The notes: generated by a model from the sequence alone, not told the origin. DNA of 22,448 nt from Basidiobolus meristosporus CBS 931.73 (GCA_002104905.1 MCFE01000976.1:1-22448), one strand, 5' to 3'. Counted from the stretch's first letter, positions 1-8,273 are shown. A program made the numbers and translations.

Positions 1-300
1 CATGTTATTTTGCAATCAAAATTTTAAGCATTTTTCATTTCATTGCTTCTTAATTTTCAAAGTGATTTTGTAGCAATATAGATTAATATTTTGATTTGAT
101 TTTGAATGATACTTGGATAACAAGCTGTCAGAATGTGCAAACCGTCCATTAGTGTACTGGGAATGTACTATATACATAATCCTGTAAAGCACAGATGCTC
201 TCTATTTATAGGAAAGAATTTGTTAGAAATTTTCTTGCATTTTATTGCCTAATCCCATAAAATTGAAATTGACAAAAACAAATGTATTATAGGTACTGTT
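1..300. other. AT-rich flank without recognised features
   Basis: No reading frame with coding character, tRNA or repeat was recognised here. The stretch precedes the first copy of a segment that recurs at about 2195. Confidence 0.5.
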
Positions 301-846
301 GTGGACTGCAAACATTGACTATGAAATAACAAACTACGTAAGAACAGTGCCATTCCTGTGTGCACACTTCAAGCCCTTGCTTGAGAAATCATAGTACAAG
401 TTGTTTTGCATCTCACAAATAAGACAATGGTATGTTGACTTAAATGGCAATATAACTCCCAAAATCAATACATTTATTTTAAAGTTTGATGGAGTAAGTA
501 TGTAAACATTGAAACCGGCACTCACAAGAGCTTACTGATATCCCAAAGTATCTTCAAATGTGGTTGTTGATACACAACGCTGTTTGGACTTCTCTATTCT
601 CAGTTCATCTTGCCACTAACCAAATGTGGAGCGCTCCCATTCCTTTTGGTGTCTGTCAATTTTTTTGGACCAGTACACTGTATCTGCAATGGATTGATAG
701 TCAATGAGACTGTGAGAGTAGAGTAGTTGTGCAAAAAATGCTTATTTGTTTTGCCTACCCAATATCCTTAGTTTAGGTTGATTTATCTGTTGGGGGGAAT
801 TGTCTCTGTCAAGGGGTTGTGTATTGTACAACTTGGGTGGACTGCG

Positions 847-1251
847 TCAGAATGTAGCAATATGAAGAGCTATTATCTGGGTTTTTGTTCCCTTTTGCTT
901 GGCGTATTCCAGTGCGTTGGCCCCACCCTCCAGGTCAAGACTGGGTCTTGCTTGATACTTGACGTTGAAGCCTTTATTGCTGTTGGCATTAGCAATGTTC
1001 AGGCTATCATGCTTTCTGGTCACCGTGCTGAAAACCTGAAGCAATAACGGGGATTGGACATTTGTCGTCTTAACAACAGGCAAAACTTGAGCGTTTTGGT
1101 AGCAATTGTTTGCATACTGTGCACATGGTAAGCTGCAATAATGAACCCCTCTATACTTGTGAGTGCATGGAGAATGACAGCCAATTAGGGCAGCAACGGC
1201 ATCTTGAATGGTGGCAAGGCCTAGAATTACTGCTACAGTAATAAAGCGCAT
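847..1251 (-). pseudogene. Secreted cysteine-rich protein A, copy 1 (frameshifted)
   Basis: The protein is closely similar to the intact copy at 5149-5646. It has a hydrophobic signal-like N-terminus (MRFITVAVILGLATIQ), the same GCxSPC segment, LPC and NC cysteines, and the near-invariant ANSNKGFNVKYQA block. I start it at the ATG at 1249-1251, which aligns with the other copies; an in-frame upstream ATG would put extra residues before the signal peptide. Relative to the other copies, one base is missing in an A-rich run just after the QKG codons (about 879). The frame therefore shifts and ends at 847, losing the last two cysteines and the usual C-terminus. It is most likely a pseudogene; a variant shortened protein is possible. 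Function is unknown. Confidence 0.7.
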
Positions 1252-1487
1252 GTGGAGTGAATAACGTATTTGTGGGCTGTTATATAGCATATAATATGGT
1301 TTAGCTGGCAAAATTGCTATTATATATTTCATGGATTAATCAGGTCATTACTCACACCATTACAATGCTGTTTGAGTATCATCCGTATTTTGCATTCTCC
1401 TATTTTTTCAATTTTCTTCTATTATTTGGTGGAACTCACCATGACCAAACCTTATATTTTGTCTTTATTTTCTATTGCTAATCCTAG

Positions 1488-1713
1488 TATCTTTGAAGTG
1501 GCGACAAGCAGATCTCTTATACTTCATGCTGGCTGAGTGATGATTATTTGTGACTGTTGCTGCTTGGGCTGGTAGAGGGCTTGATCAATGACTTGCCCCT
1601 GATCGAACTGGTTTGAGTAGGACAAGGCATTGGCTTTACTGGAAGAATGACCATTGATGTTGTCCAGCAAGGCTTGGGATGGTTGTAAATTTTAAATATC
1701 AATTGAGCAACCG
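1488..1713 (-). pseudogene. Secreted protein B, copy 1 (3' fragment)
   Basis: This stretch matches the 3' half of the intact gene at 6003-6548, including the segments for the glutamine-rich tract, the SSKANALS region and the LLDKINGHSS region. The match fades near 1713, so the signal peptide and acidic N-terminal half are absent. There is an internal deletion where the intact gene encodes its glycine- and lysine-rich stretch, plus several substitutions. It sits upstream of copy 1 of gene A on the same strand, as in the intact cassette. It cannot give a functional product. Confidence 0.75.
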
Positions 1714-1724
1714 CTACAAAAGTA

Positions 1725-2038
1725 AGGGACTAGTGGCCTTGGTGTTATATCCACAAACTTAGCCAATCACTTGAATCTCGCCGACGAATTTAAGGAGAAC
1801 TTCCTGGATGTCAGAAGAGGCTCTGAAATCCCTTACTTGGAAAACCATCCCTCAGGGAGCGGCAACTCACATTGTTGCTGCCTTTGACCCCTTGATTGTA
1901 AATCAGTCTGGCTCATATCTTGAAGATGCAAAGGTTAGCAATGAGACCGCGCGGCCTTATGCTTTGGATGACTCTAATGCCCAACAACTTTGGAAGCTGA
2001 GTGAAGATTTGGTGAAGTATCCAGAACTTGTCGCATAG
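1725..2038 (+). pseudogene. Short-chain dehydrogenase/reductase, C-terminal fragment
   Basis: The open frame at 1808-2038 reads like the C-terminal third of a classical short-chain dehydrogenase of the retinol-dehydrogenase/WWOX-like type: a PQGAATHIVAAFDP block, then GSYLEDAKV, then a DDSNAQQLWKLSEDLV helix. These enzymes bind NAD(P)H through an N-terminal Rossmann fold and a YxxxK active site, both absent here. Just upstream, about 1745-1807 encodes a plausible preceding part (VISTNLANHL, as in the family's usual HPGxxxTNL segment) in a different frame, so a one-base frameshift near 1805 separates them. It is a truncated, frameshifted relic stranded between two copies of the A/B cassette, on the opposite strand. 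Assignment is from recognised family motifs only. Confidence 0.65.
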
Positions 2039-2660
2039 AAATAAAATGTAGAGATTTGTACCCGCAATGTATAGCAATATATTTCATCAGAATTAGCAGA
2101 TCTGCCAGTCAGCTAAGAGTTTTTGAATCTCAAGTAAATAATCTAAGCTAAACTATGTTTCTTGGGTAATGTTGGATAACTGTATTATGTATACTGCTCG
2201 TGACTATGAATTAACCAACTACGTAAGAAAAGTGCCATTCCTGCGTGCACGCTTCAAGCCCTTGCTTGAAAGATCGTAGTACAAGTCGTTTTGCGTCTCA
2301 CGAATAACACAATTGTATGTTGACTTAAACGGCAATTTACCTCCCAATATTGATACATTTATTTTAAAGTTCGATGGAGTAAGTACACAAACATTGAACA
2401 TGGCTTTACTGACATCCCAAAGTATCTTCAAATGCGGTTGTTGATACACAACGCTGTTTGGACTTCTCTCTTGCCACCAACCAAATGTGGAGTGCCCCTA
2501 TGCCTTTGGTGTCTGTCGATTTTTTTTTGGACCGGTACACTGTGTCTGCCATGGATTGATAGTGAGAGTAGGGTAGTCGTGCAAAGAATGTCTATTTGTT
2601 TCACCTTCCCAATATCCTCAGTTTAGGTTGATTTATCTGATAGGCGCAATTGTCAGCACA

Positions 2661-3079
2661 CTAATTGTATTGAACATTTTGTTCGGTCTCTGCTACATCT
2701 TGGGTGGACTACATCACAACGTAGGGATACGAAGAGCTATTGTCCGGGTGTTTCGCTCCCTTTTGCTTGGCGTATTCCAGTGCGTTGGCCCCACCCTCCG
2801 GTTCGAGACTGGGTCCTGCTTGATACTTGACATTGAAGCCTTTATTGCTGTTGGCATTAGCAATGTTCAGGTTATTGGGCTTTCTGGTCACGGTGGTCAA
2901 ACCTGGCACAATAACGGGGATTGAACATTGGACGACTTAACAACGTTTTGGTAGCAATCATTCGCATACTGTATACATGGTAAAATGCGATAATGAACCC
3001 CTCAATACTCGCGAGTGTATGGAGAGTAACCGCCGATTGCGGCAAGGTCTCCAATCACTGCTACTGTAATAAAGCGCAT
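2661..3079 (-). pseudogene. Secreted cysteine-rich protein A, copy 2 (dead)
   Basis: The ATG at 3077-3079 opens with MRFITVAVI as in copy 1, but about eight codons of the signal/cysteine region are missing. The SPC cysteine has become tyrosine, a TGA follows the TREY codons, and a further deletion removes codons around ARVLP. Additional stops lie before the conserved ANSNKGFNVKYQAGPSLE block, which is intact in its own frame (2709-2909). The last codons (QNVQYN and stop at 2661-2663) match the intact copy. Several independent lesions make this a clear pseudogene. Confidence 0.85.
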
Positions 3080-3327
3080 GTGGAATGAATAGTGTATTTG
3101 TAGGCTGGTATATAGGCTTGGCTGGACAAATTGCTATAACTTATTTCATGGATTAATCAGGTCATTACTCACACTGTCACTATGCTGTTGCGGGCACACT
3201 CCTAACGATTGTTTGGGCTCCATCAGTATTTATATATTTTTATTTGCATTCCCCTCACGCATGTCCATAGTTCTTATTTTTACTCATTTCTTCCATTGTT
3301 TTGTGGAACTCACCATGATTTTCTGGA

Positions 3328-3400
3328 GCATACTTTAAAGTGGCGTGACTTCTTGTACTCTCCCGATTTATATCACCTTCTCGATCCCACTCCTGATTTA
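3328..3400 (-). pseudogene. Secreted protein B, copy 2 (trace only)
   Basis: Two short matches to the intact B gene lie almost side by side. About 3333-3355 resembles the last codons of B (AAAGTGGCG and CTTCTTGTAC on the plus strand). About 3364-3389 resembles its promoter (GATTTATATCACC followed by TCGATCCCACT). The gene body between them has been deleted, leaving the tail joined to the promoter. Confidence 0.55.
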
Positions 3401-3740
3401 GCCTGGGTACCTCACCGTTTGCTATTTCTTAAAAGTGAACCTTATGCCTAGCTGGTGATTCTCGTAAGTGAGACAGTGCATACACGAATTAGTAATCAGC
3501 ATTTAATGTCAACCAGATGCTTTATAGTATAAAGCTAGAGGTAGATACTGAAGAAAGCGAAAGGCGACGTTGGCGATAGTGATGCTTAGATGTTCTTGGC
3601 GCAACAGTCCGAGTTCGGAGCCACTACAACATGACTTAAACGTTAGTAAGAGTGACCGAATGATACTTATATGCTGCCCTTGTATATTGTTGATGTAACA
3701 CCACTTTGTGCTGCATATCCAATACTATACGAGATAATCC
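3400..3740. other. Intergenic stretch without recognised features
   Basis: The short open frames here have no recognisable protein features. I see no tRNA, tandem repeat or array. Confidence 0.4.
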
Positions 3741-4198
3741 CTACTCCACCATGCCACTAAATTCCTTGAAAGTTACTGTTTCCGCACGGGAAGTTCCGTG
3801 CCAATCTTTGTTACAACCGCAAATATCATTGCCGCCTTTTGCTGGGTAACCCCACAGACTAGGCTTAAGTTCTTCCGGCTTTTTCTGTCTTCTAAAAGCG
3901 ATCCAGGGCGACAAAAAATACGTCAATCCCATCAGTTGCATCATGAACACGCTTTGCCACGCTTCCACTCTGTGTACCTAGGCTTTGAGAAAGCTCCTGA
4001 ATCATCCTCATGCATTCTGCGAACCTTACTTCCTGTCCAGAATGAAGATGGAAATTCTTCATTACACGCCTTTACGTTTTTATATAGCTCTACATACTCG
4101 GGGGTTGCCGTAGTATTGGGTCGGTTACGTTCAAGAGGAGCGGCAAAAGAGGATGCAAGTATCAAAGCACTGGCTAAGAGGATATCTTGAGTAGACAC
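3741..4198 (-). CDS. Putative secreted cysteine-containing protein, two exons, start unresolved
   Basis: Exon 1 encodes a signal-like segment (ILLASALILASSFAAP), then an acidic/basic stretch with one cysteine (KACNEEF). A second reading frame downstream encodes a tail with two close cysteines (ICGCNKDWHG) and ends with TAG at 3741. A GTACAC donor at 3977 and a TTTTAG acceptor at 3892 define an 86-nt intron. Removing it joins the two frames in phase and removes the stop of the first, and TTGAC inside could be a branch point. A frameshift in a dying gene is the alternative. The 5' end is unclear: the codon before the signal segment is GTG (4196-4198), not ATG, and TATAAAG lies only 12 bases upstream (4210-4216). 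The frame stays open to an ATG at 4393, which would bury the signal segment. The start may have been lost or lie in another exon. Function unknown. Confidence 0.45.
3892..3977 (-). other. Predicted 86-nt spliceosomal intron
   Basis: Donor GTACAC and acceptor TTTTAG. Splicing restores one continuous frame between the two coding pieces of the putative secreted-protein gene. The prediction rests on sequence only. Confidence 0.45.
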
Positions 4199-4398
4199 TC
4201 CTCTACGGCCTTTATATTCGTTATTATACCTTCTTGGTTTATAAGTCACACAACATGCAACTTTAATATTAATCACGTTTGGGAAGAACCCAGAAATGAT
4301 TAAACAGTCTAGTTCATCCGGTATAAAGTAGTACTTTTCTTGGATTGGATTCATTACTAAGCCATATCTCTTACATTTGTGCATCGATAACAACAGTG

Positions 4399-4696
4399 TC
4401 TTGAACGACCATTACTCACTGCTCAGTATCATCTAGACAATTGCTCCGATTTATTGATCATTACATAGGAAAAGATTTATGTTCTTCCACTGATTTTCAG
4501 TTTAATTTAGTCTGCCAAACCCGGGATTTTGTATTTATTGATCGTAAATTCGATTGCCATTTCTTCATTATGAAAAAACACTGATGGGTAACGACAAAAC
4601 AGTAGGTAAAGATACTTTATGATGCTTGCTTCGAGTGACGGTAGTACTTCAAGAATATTTGCTTTCAAACTCTTTCGTAAGGTCCAAGTACAAGCT
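4399..4696. other. Intergenic stretch before the tRNA gene
   Basis: No convincing gene or repeat was recognised in this AT-rich spacer. Confidence 0.4.
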
Positions 4697-4778
4697 GGTG
4701 AGGTGGCCGAGTGGTCTAAGGCGCTGCGTTCAGGTCGCAGTCTCTTCGGAGGCGTGGGTTCGAACCCCACCCTCATCA
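4697..4778 (+). tRNA. tRNA-Leu (anticodon CAG), intronless
   Basis: The cloverleaf is complete. The acceptor GGTGAGG pairs with CCTCATC (one G-T pair), the anticodon stem CTGCG/CGCAG carries the loop TTCAGGT (anticodon CAG), and the T arm is GTGGG-TTCGAAC-CCCAC. The long variable arm (type II) and discriminator base A are what a leucine tRNA shows; a serine tRNA would have G at the discriminator. CCA is not encoded. It reads CUG codons as leucine. The B-box GGTTCGAACCC is present, and a TTTT run at 4782-4785 is a likely RNA polymerase III stop. Confidence 0.95.
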
Positions 4779-4781
4779 TCT

Positions 4782-4785
4782 ATTT
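4782..4785 (+). terminator. RNA polymerase III T-run terminator of tRNA-Leu
   Basis: TTTT, three bases after the end of the mature tRNA, is the usual stop signal for RNA polymerase III. Confidence 0.6.
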
Positions 4786-5148
4786 TACTCTTAGCTTGCA
4801 CAAAAATGATAAGAGGAAATATCACAATGCTAACAGTCACTGGGCAGTCTGTCAATCTCGAATCTTTGTGTTACCAAAGTCAATCCGGTAACCCTGCCAG
4901 ACATTCTCTCTAATATCAACCTTTTCGGTGGAGGGCAGCATCACTAAAGACTGAGGGTGAGTATGTTACTACGTAAGCGAATATCTAATATTAATGCCCG
5001 CAGCTCTGATCATGATACAGGTGCGTGCAAGTAAAAAGCTAATCACAACTAACAACAAGTATAAGAATGTCATTTGAATTTTATTGATTGAAAATTTTCA
5101 GTTGTAGCGTGGTGATGACTACCTACATTTTCAGCTCATGTCATCGCA
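4786..5148. other. Intergenic stretch between tRNA-Leu and gene A
   Basis: No gene was recognised. The 3' flank of gene A begins to resemble the other cassette copies from about 5140. Confidence 0.4.
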
Positions 5149-5646
5149 CTAATTGTATTGAACGTTTTGCTCTGGACAATCTTTTACGCATTGCATCTCT
5201 GCCACAGGGGTTGTGTATTGTATATCTTGGGCGGGCTGCATCAGGACGTAGGGAGAGAAAGAACTATCTTCCAAGTGTTCCGCTCCCTTTTGCTTAGCAT
5301 ATTCTAATGCATTGACCCCACCCTCCAGTTCGAGACTGGGCCCTGCTTGATACTTGACATTGAAGCCTTTGTTGCTGTTGGCGTTAGCAATGTTCAGGTT
5401 ATCGTGCTTTCTGGTCACCGTGGTGAAAACCTGGCGCAATAACGGGGATTGGACATTCGTCGTCTTAACGACAGGCAAAACTCGAGCGTTTTGGTAGCAA
5501 TCGCTCGCATACTGTGCACATGGTAAGCTGCGATAATGCACCCTTCTATACTCGCGAGTGCATGGAGAAGAACAGCCGATTGGGGCAGCAACGGCAACTT
5601 GAAGAGCGGCAAGGCCTAGAATCACTGCTATGGTAGTAGAGTGCAT
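5149..5646 (-). CDS. Small secreted cysteine-rich protein A (intact copy)
   Basis: This 165-residue protein starts at the ATG at 5644-5646. It has a clear signal peptide (about residues 1-20, ending AVAA), then six cysteines (GC, SPC, LPC, DC, QC and DC), enough for three disulphides in an exported protein. The middle carries a polar block (NIANANSNKGFNVKYQAG), then GGVNALEYAKQKG, which vaguely recalls the helix of an ankyrin repeat; I do not rely on that. The C-terminus is CPEQNVQYN. A TATATAG box lies about 42-50 bases upstream (5688-5694). It is the only undamaged member of three copies, and the middle block is nearly identical in all three, so the copies are fairly recent or the block was long constrained. 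I do not recognise the family. A secreted effector, wall or spore-surface protein would fit, but none is shown. Confidence 0.8.
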   Translation of the reverse strand: MHSTTIAVILGLAALQVAVAAPIGCSSPCTREYRRVHYRSLPCAQYASDCYQNARVLPVVKTTNVQSPLLRQVFTTVTRKHDNLNIANANSNKGFNVKYQAGPSLELEGGVNALEYAKQKGAEHLEDSSFSPYVLMQPAQDIQYTTPVAEMQCVKDCPEQNVQYN

Positions 5647-5687
5647 GCTGAAGAATAGCTGAGAAATAAGTTAGTTGCATACGACGC

Positions 5688-5694
5688 TATATAG
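5688..5694 (-). promoter_or_regulatory. TATA box of gene A
   Basis: TATATAG on the minus strand about 45 bases before the start codon. A second TATATA-type run lies about 15 bases further upstream. The decayed copies carry a similar element upstream of their start codons. Confidence 0.5.
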
Positions 5695-6002
5695 CATGGG
5701 AGGCTATATAATAAGGTTAAACTGAGGGCATAAAGTGAGTATTATTAGATACATTCTGTTATGGACTTTATTGAGGAAACCTGTAACATATAAAACACAT
5801 GCGCTGGAATGACAGCCTCTGTATATATTATATGGTTCTATCACCACTGCCCATAATTCTCTTCAAATTATGCCACTATTTACAACGATAAGGAACGCTA
5901 TTTCTGCGTGTGCATATCAGCAAATTCTTGAATACTTGTACATCATCAGTATGCCTAGTAATGTATTGCTCATTTTATTTCGTAAATTTGCTTTTACTGG
6001 AC

Positions 6003-6548
6003 TTAATGTCTGTTTCCACTGAAATATCTCACTTTGAAGTGGCGACGAGCAGATCTCTTATACTTCTTGTACCCACCTCTAAGAGCACGCGCTGCTGGCT
6101 GAGTGATGATAATTTGTGGCTGTTGCTGCTTGGGCTGGTACAGGGTTTGATCAATGACTTGCGCTTGGTCGAATTGGTTTGAGTTGGACAAGGCATTGGC
6201 TTTACTGGAGGAATGGCCATTGATTTTGTCCAGCAAGGCTTGGGATGGCTGAAGATTGGAAATATCGAACTCTTGCAACCCAGAGAATCCTGGCTGCTCA
6301 CCCGAAGTCTCGCTTGTTTGCATTGGCTCACTCATCTCCGAATCATCCCCCTCCTCAGTTGACGGCTGGTATTCTTGACTGGGGGCCGAAGTGTCCTGAT
6401 AACAAGCACCCTGTTGTTCGACGCATGGCTCATTGGTGAAGGCTACCTGGGAGTCACCGAGTGGGGTAGCGGAGATTGCTTGCAACGAAGCGATGGCGGA
6501 AACTAGCAAGAGGAAGGAAAGCTGCATGACTGGCTGGTGGAGTCTCAT
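6003..6548 (-). CDS. Small secreted protein B: acidic middle, basic tail
   Basis: The frame encodes 181 residues from the first ATG (6546-6548). The better start is probably the second ATG (residue 8, 6525-6527), because TATAAAT lies only about 13 bases before the first ATG, and the second puts a classical signal peptide (MQLSFLLLVSAIASLQ) at the N-terminus. After the signal come two cysteines (PCVEQQGAC), then a Ser/Thr/Glu-rich acidic stretch, then a Gln-rich segment (YQPKQQQPQIIITQP). The strongly basic tail begins GGYKKYKRSARRHFK. Dibasic KR and RR sites could allow Kex2-type processing that frees a cationic peptide; this is inference. It is paired with gene A in all three cassette copies, so the two may act together. 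Not recognised as a known family. Confidence 0.75.
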   Translation of the reverse strand: MRLHQPVMQLSFLLLVSAIASLQAISATPLGDSQVAFTNEPCVEQQGACYQDTSAPSQEYQPSTEEGDDSEMSEPMQTSETSGEQPGFSGLQEFDISNLQPSQALLDKINGHSSSKANALSNSNQFDQAQVIDQTLYQPKQQQPQIIITQPAARALRGGYKKYKRSARRHFKVRYFSGNRH

Positions 6549-6561
6549 GCGAATTTTGACG

Positions 6562-6568
6562 ATTTATA
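6562..6568 (-). promoter_or_regulatory. TATA box of gene B
   Basis: TATAAAT within GGTGATATAAAT on the minus strand. The same GGTGATATAAA string precedes the unrelated small gene at 8055-8273, and a close variant survives in the copy 2 trace at about 3364. Confidence 0.55.
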
Positions 6569-6599
6569 TCACCTCGATCCCACTCAATTAGGCTTCGTT

Positions 6600-6960
6600 C
6601 ATAGCACTAGCTTTATGCGAGCTAGATTGATTTAACCTTTGCTACTTTACCTCTTCGTACCAAGGCTACACAGTATAGGTTGCACTTCAAAGTGTGAAGA
6701 ATGAGGGAGATCTGGTCAATGATATCCTTAATATCGTTCAAAATTCTCTCAGTTTTTGCAATAACTATCCGTGTTAGTAAGGACTTCGGTAATTTTTTAC
6801 TAATGAGCTTAAGTGTTACCGTCGAGAAAGTCCAAGGTCATTGCGGTCAATTTCAATGGGGTTTGGTACTCCTTTGTATCAGTGTAGTACTGTGAGCTTA
6901 ACATGCACTTTTGGTATTGTTATTCCATCTTTAAGGCAAGTATCTCTTACGATAGTCCTG
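6600..6960. other. Intergenic stretch without a supported gene
   Basis: A 64-codon plus-strand open frame (6701-6895) has no recognisable features and looks like chance. Confidence 0.4.
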
Positions 6961-6969
6961 TCATTGCCT

Positions 6970-7140
6970 GGAAGGTATTGTCCTTTGGTAGTGCTGTTTT
7001 CTTGCTATACACATGCTTAAATATATTGCTGATCTGACCCTGCCGCAACTGGAGAGCAGCCACCACAGTCAAGCTTTGGGGCAGGCTTATTAAATTAACC
7101 TGTTATTACAAGAACCTAGGGTTGTCGCTGATTGGTGAAC
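6970..7140 (+). repeat. Diverged direct repeat, copy 1
   Basis: This stretch resembles 7345-7515: TTCTTGCTATACACATGC against TTCTTACTAGACACATGT, then TTATTACAAGAAC and GCTGATTGGTG in both. The frame starting at the shared ATG (about 7013) gives MLKYIADLTLPQLE before stopping, similar to the start of the open frame at 7383. Confidence 0.55.
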
Positions 7141-7344
7141 AATACGACTGTCATGGGGTGTATAGCACAGTACAGGCGAGAATAAATTGATTAGCTGTTT
7201 GCCAAGAGTTGGGGATATTGAGTGGATAGTGCTTGGGATAGTTGAGGCTGCCTTGGAATTTCTTGTTGTAGTACACGCGTTTTCAATTAGTTATTTGTCA
7301 AAAAACAGGCCAAATATGACTGTTCACTTAATTATGCTACTACA

Positions 7345-7515
7345 ATCAATGACTTGAATGGCAATGCTTTCTTACTAGACACATGTTCTTATCTATTGCT
7401 AACTTCATCCTGCAACAGATGGAGTACAGCGTCGGATTAAGAGCTCAGCCACCGACTATCACGGTCATTCTTTTGGGTTATTACAAGAACAGACTCATTG
7501 CTGATTGGTGCAAAT
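7345..7515 (+). repeat. Diverged direct repeat, copy 2
   Basis: Partner of the repeat at 6970-7140. The spacing between copies is about 370 bases. Confidence 0.55.
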
Positions 7516-7637
7516 CCTTGTCGCCAATGACCGGCATGGTGCGTAGAGACGGTGCCGGCAAGAAGGAATTATTCACGGTTGTGTTTAGCCAGTACGGTAA
7601 GACATCAGCCAGGGCCATAGAGACTTATGTGTATTGA
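7383..7637 (+). CDS. Hypothetical 84-residue open frame within a diverged duplication
   Basis: An ATG-started frame with a hydrophobic start (MFLSIANFILQQME) and a polar second half (RRDGAGKKELF). I do not recognise it. The only support is that the diverged upstream copy at about 7013 keeps a similar N-terminus in the same frame (MLKYIADLTLPQLE), which hints at past coding. No clear TATA box or intron was found. It could equally be a decayed gene fragment. Confidence 0.25.
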   Translation: MFLSIANFILQQMEYSVGLRAQPPTITVILLGYYKNRLIADWCKSLSPMTGMVRRDGAGKKELFTVVFSQYGKTSARAIETYVY

Positions 7638-7639
7638 TT

Positions 7640-7980
7640 CTAATGGCTTTGGGTTAACTTTCCGTTGGTGAATTTTGGCGATGGGCTATGGCCTCAGAAT
7701 TGAAGTTGATTACGCTCCTTGCCTCGCTATTCAATAGAAAAGTATGTTGAGAAGGATAGTGATTCATATATTTTCCGTGCAATTACTCATTGAATCATTG
7801 TCAGCCAACATGTTGTAAAACTTGTTTCCTCAGGTAATGTTGCAGATTTGGCCTCAACTGTAACCATTCATGATTTCTGGATCATTTCTCCAAGCTTGGC
7901 CTAAGACTCAGCACTTTAGGTGGGAAGCCGCTATACTTAGTAGAAAAGGGCACATGAAGCAGCCAACACTAAGCCACCAC
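7640..7980. other. Intergenic stretch upstream of the small gene
   Basis: Nothing recognised apart from promoter elements at its right end. Confidence 0.4.
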
Positions 7981-7992
7981 CTGGATAAGGTG

Positions 7993-7999
7993 ATATAAA
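7993..7999 (+). promoter_or_regulatory. TATA box of the 8055-8273 gene
   Basis: TATAAAG within GGTGATATAAAG, 55 bases before the ATG. The string GGTGATATAAA is shared with the promoter of secreted-protein gene B. Confidence 0.6.
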
Positions 8000-8054
8000 G
8001 CAGCAGGTGTAGGCTTGCCAGTCTCAAGACTTATTGCACTCCACTTCCTCAGCC

Positions 8055-8273
8055 ATGGTATCCGATCAAGAAGCCCGTTTGTATTCTGCCGAAGTCAGAG
8101 AAGAAATTGCCAGAGCCAAGAGAGCTAACAATGGAAACTACGCCTCAGTCACAGTCAGAGGGATTCGCTGGACTTGGAGAGGACCCGGAACTGGCGAGCT
8201 GTCCTCCAAGCAGATCCTCGAAGGGAGAAAAGGGACCACCTGCGTGGATAGCCAGACATGGGTAATCTCGTAG
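8055..8273 (+). CDS. Small uncharacterised protein, 72 residues
   Basis: I start at the ATG at 8055, which has a good eukaryotic context (CAGCCATGG), and not at the in-frame TTG at 8034. The protein begins MVSDQEARLYSAEVREEIAR and continues with a lysine/arginine-rich stretch, then VTVRGIRWTWRGPGTGELSS. It has no signal peptide or membrane segment, so it is probably cytoplasmic or nuclear. A TATA box 55 bases upstream and an AATAAA 77 bases after the stop frame a compact transcription unit, better supported than other small frames nearby. A donor-like GGTAATC near the end leaves open a further exon. I do not recognise the family. Confidence 0.6.
   Translation: MVSDQEARLYSAEVREEIARAKRANNGNYASVTVRGIRWTWRGPGTGELSSKQILEGRKGTTCVDSQTWVIS

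Larger units (their letters stand above)
300..1713. repeat. Segmental duplication, copy 1 (decayed A+B secreted-gene cassette)
   Basis: This segment is repeated in direct orientation at about 2195-3400, and its gene-bearing part again at about 5140-6590. The shared non-coding part 310-780 matches 2200-2640 over long stretches with scattered substitutions and small indels. The order is the same in each copy: non-coding leader (copies 1 and 2 only), gene A on the minus strand, then gene B on the minus strand. Copy 1 keeps most of gene A and the 3' half of gene B. The outer limits were set by eye and may be off by tens of bases. Confidence 0.8.
2195..3400. repeat. Segmental duplication, copy 2 (strongly decayed A+B cassette)
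   Basis: This is a direct repeat of 300-1713. The non-coding leader (2200-2640), the gene A relic, the gene A upstream region (3090-3320) and short traces of gene B all occur in the same order as in copy 1. Copy 2 has lost nearly all of gene B. Confidence 0.8.
5140..6590. repeat. Segmental duplication, copy 3 (intact A+B cassette)
   Basis: This is the intact third copy of the A/B two-gene segment. It lacks the 5' non-coding leader shared by copies 1 and 2, which suggests that copies 1 and 2 are more closely related to each other or were duplicated again. Confidence 0.75.

Noticed and set aside
4697-4778. CUG codon reassignment (serine CAG tRNA)
   Set aside because: Discriminator base A and the overall structure are leucine-like, so there is no sign of the serine version known from some yeasts.
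4619-4913. Protein-coding frames across the tRNA gene
   Set aside because: They run through a complete tRNA-Leu and are explained by it.
5910-6182. Plus-strand 90-codon frame
   Set aside because: It overlaps the well-supported secreted-protein gene B on the other strand and has no features of its own.
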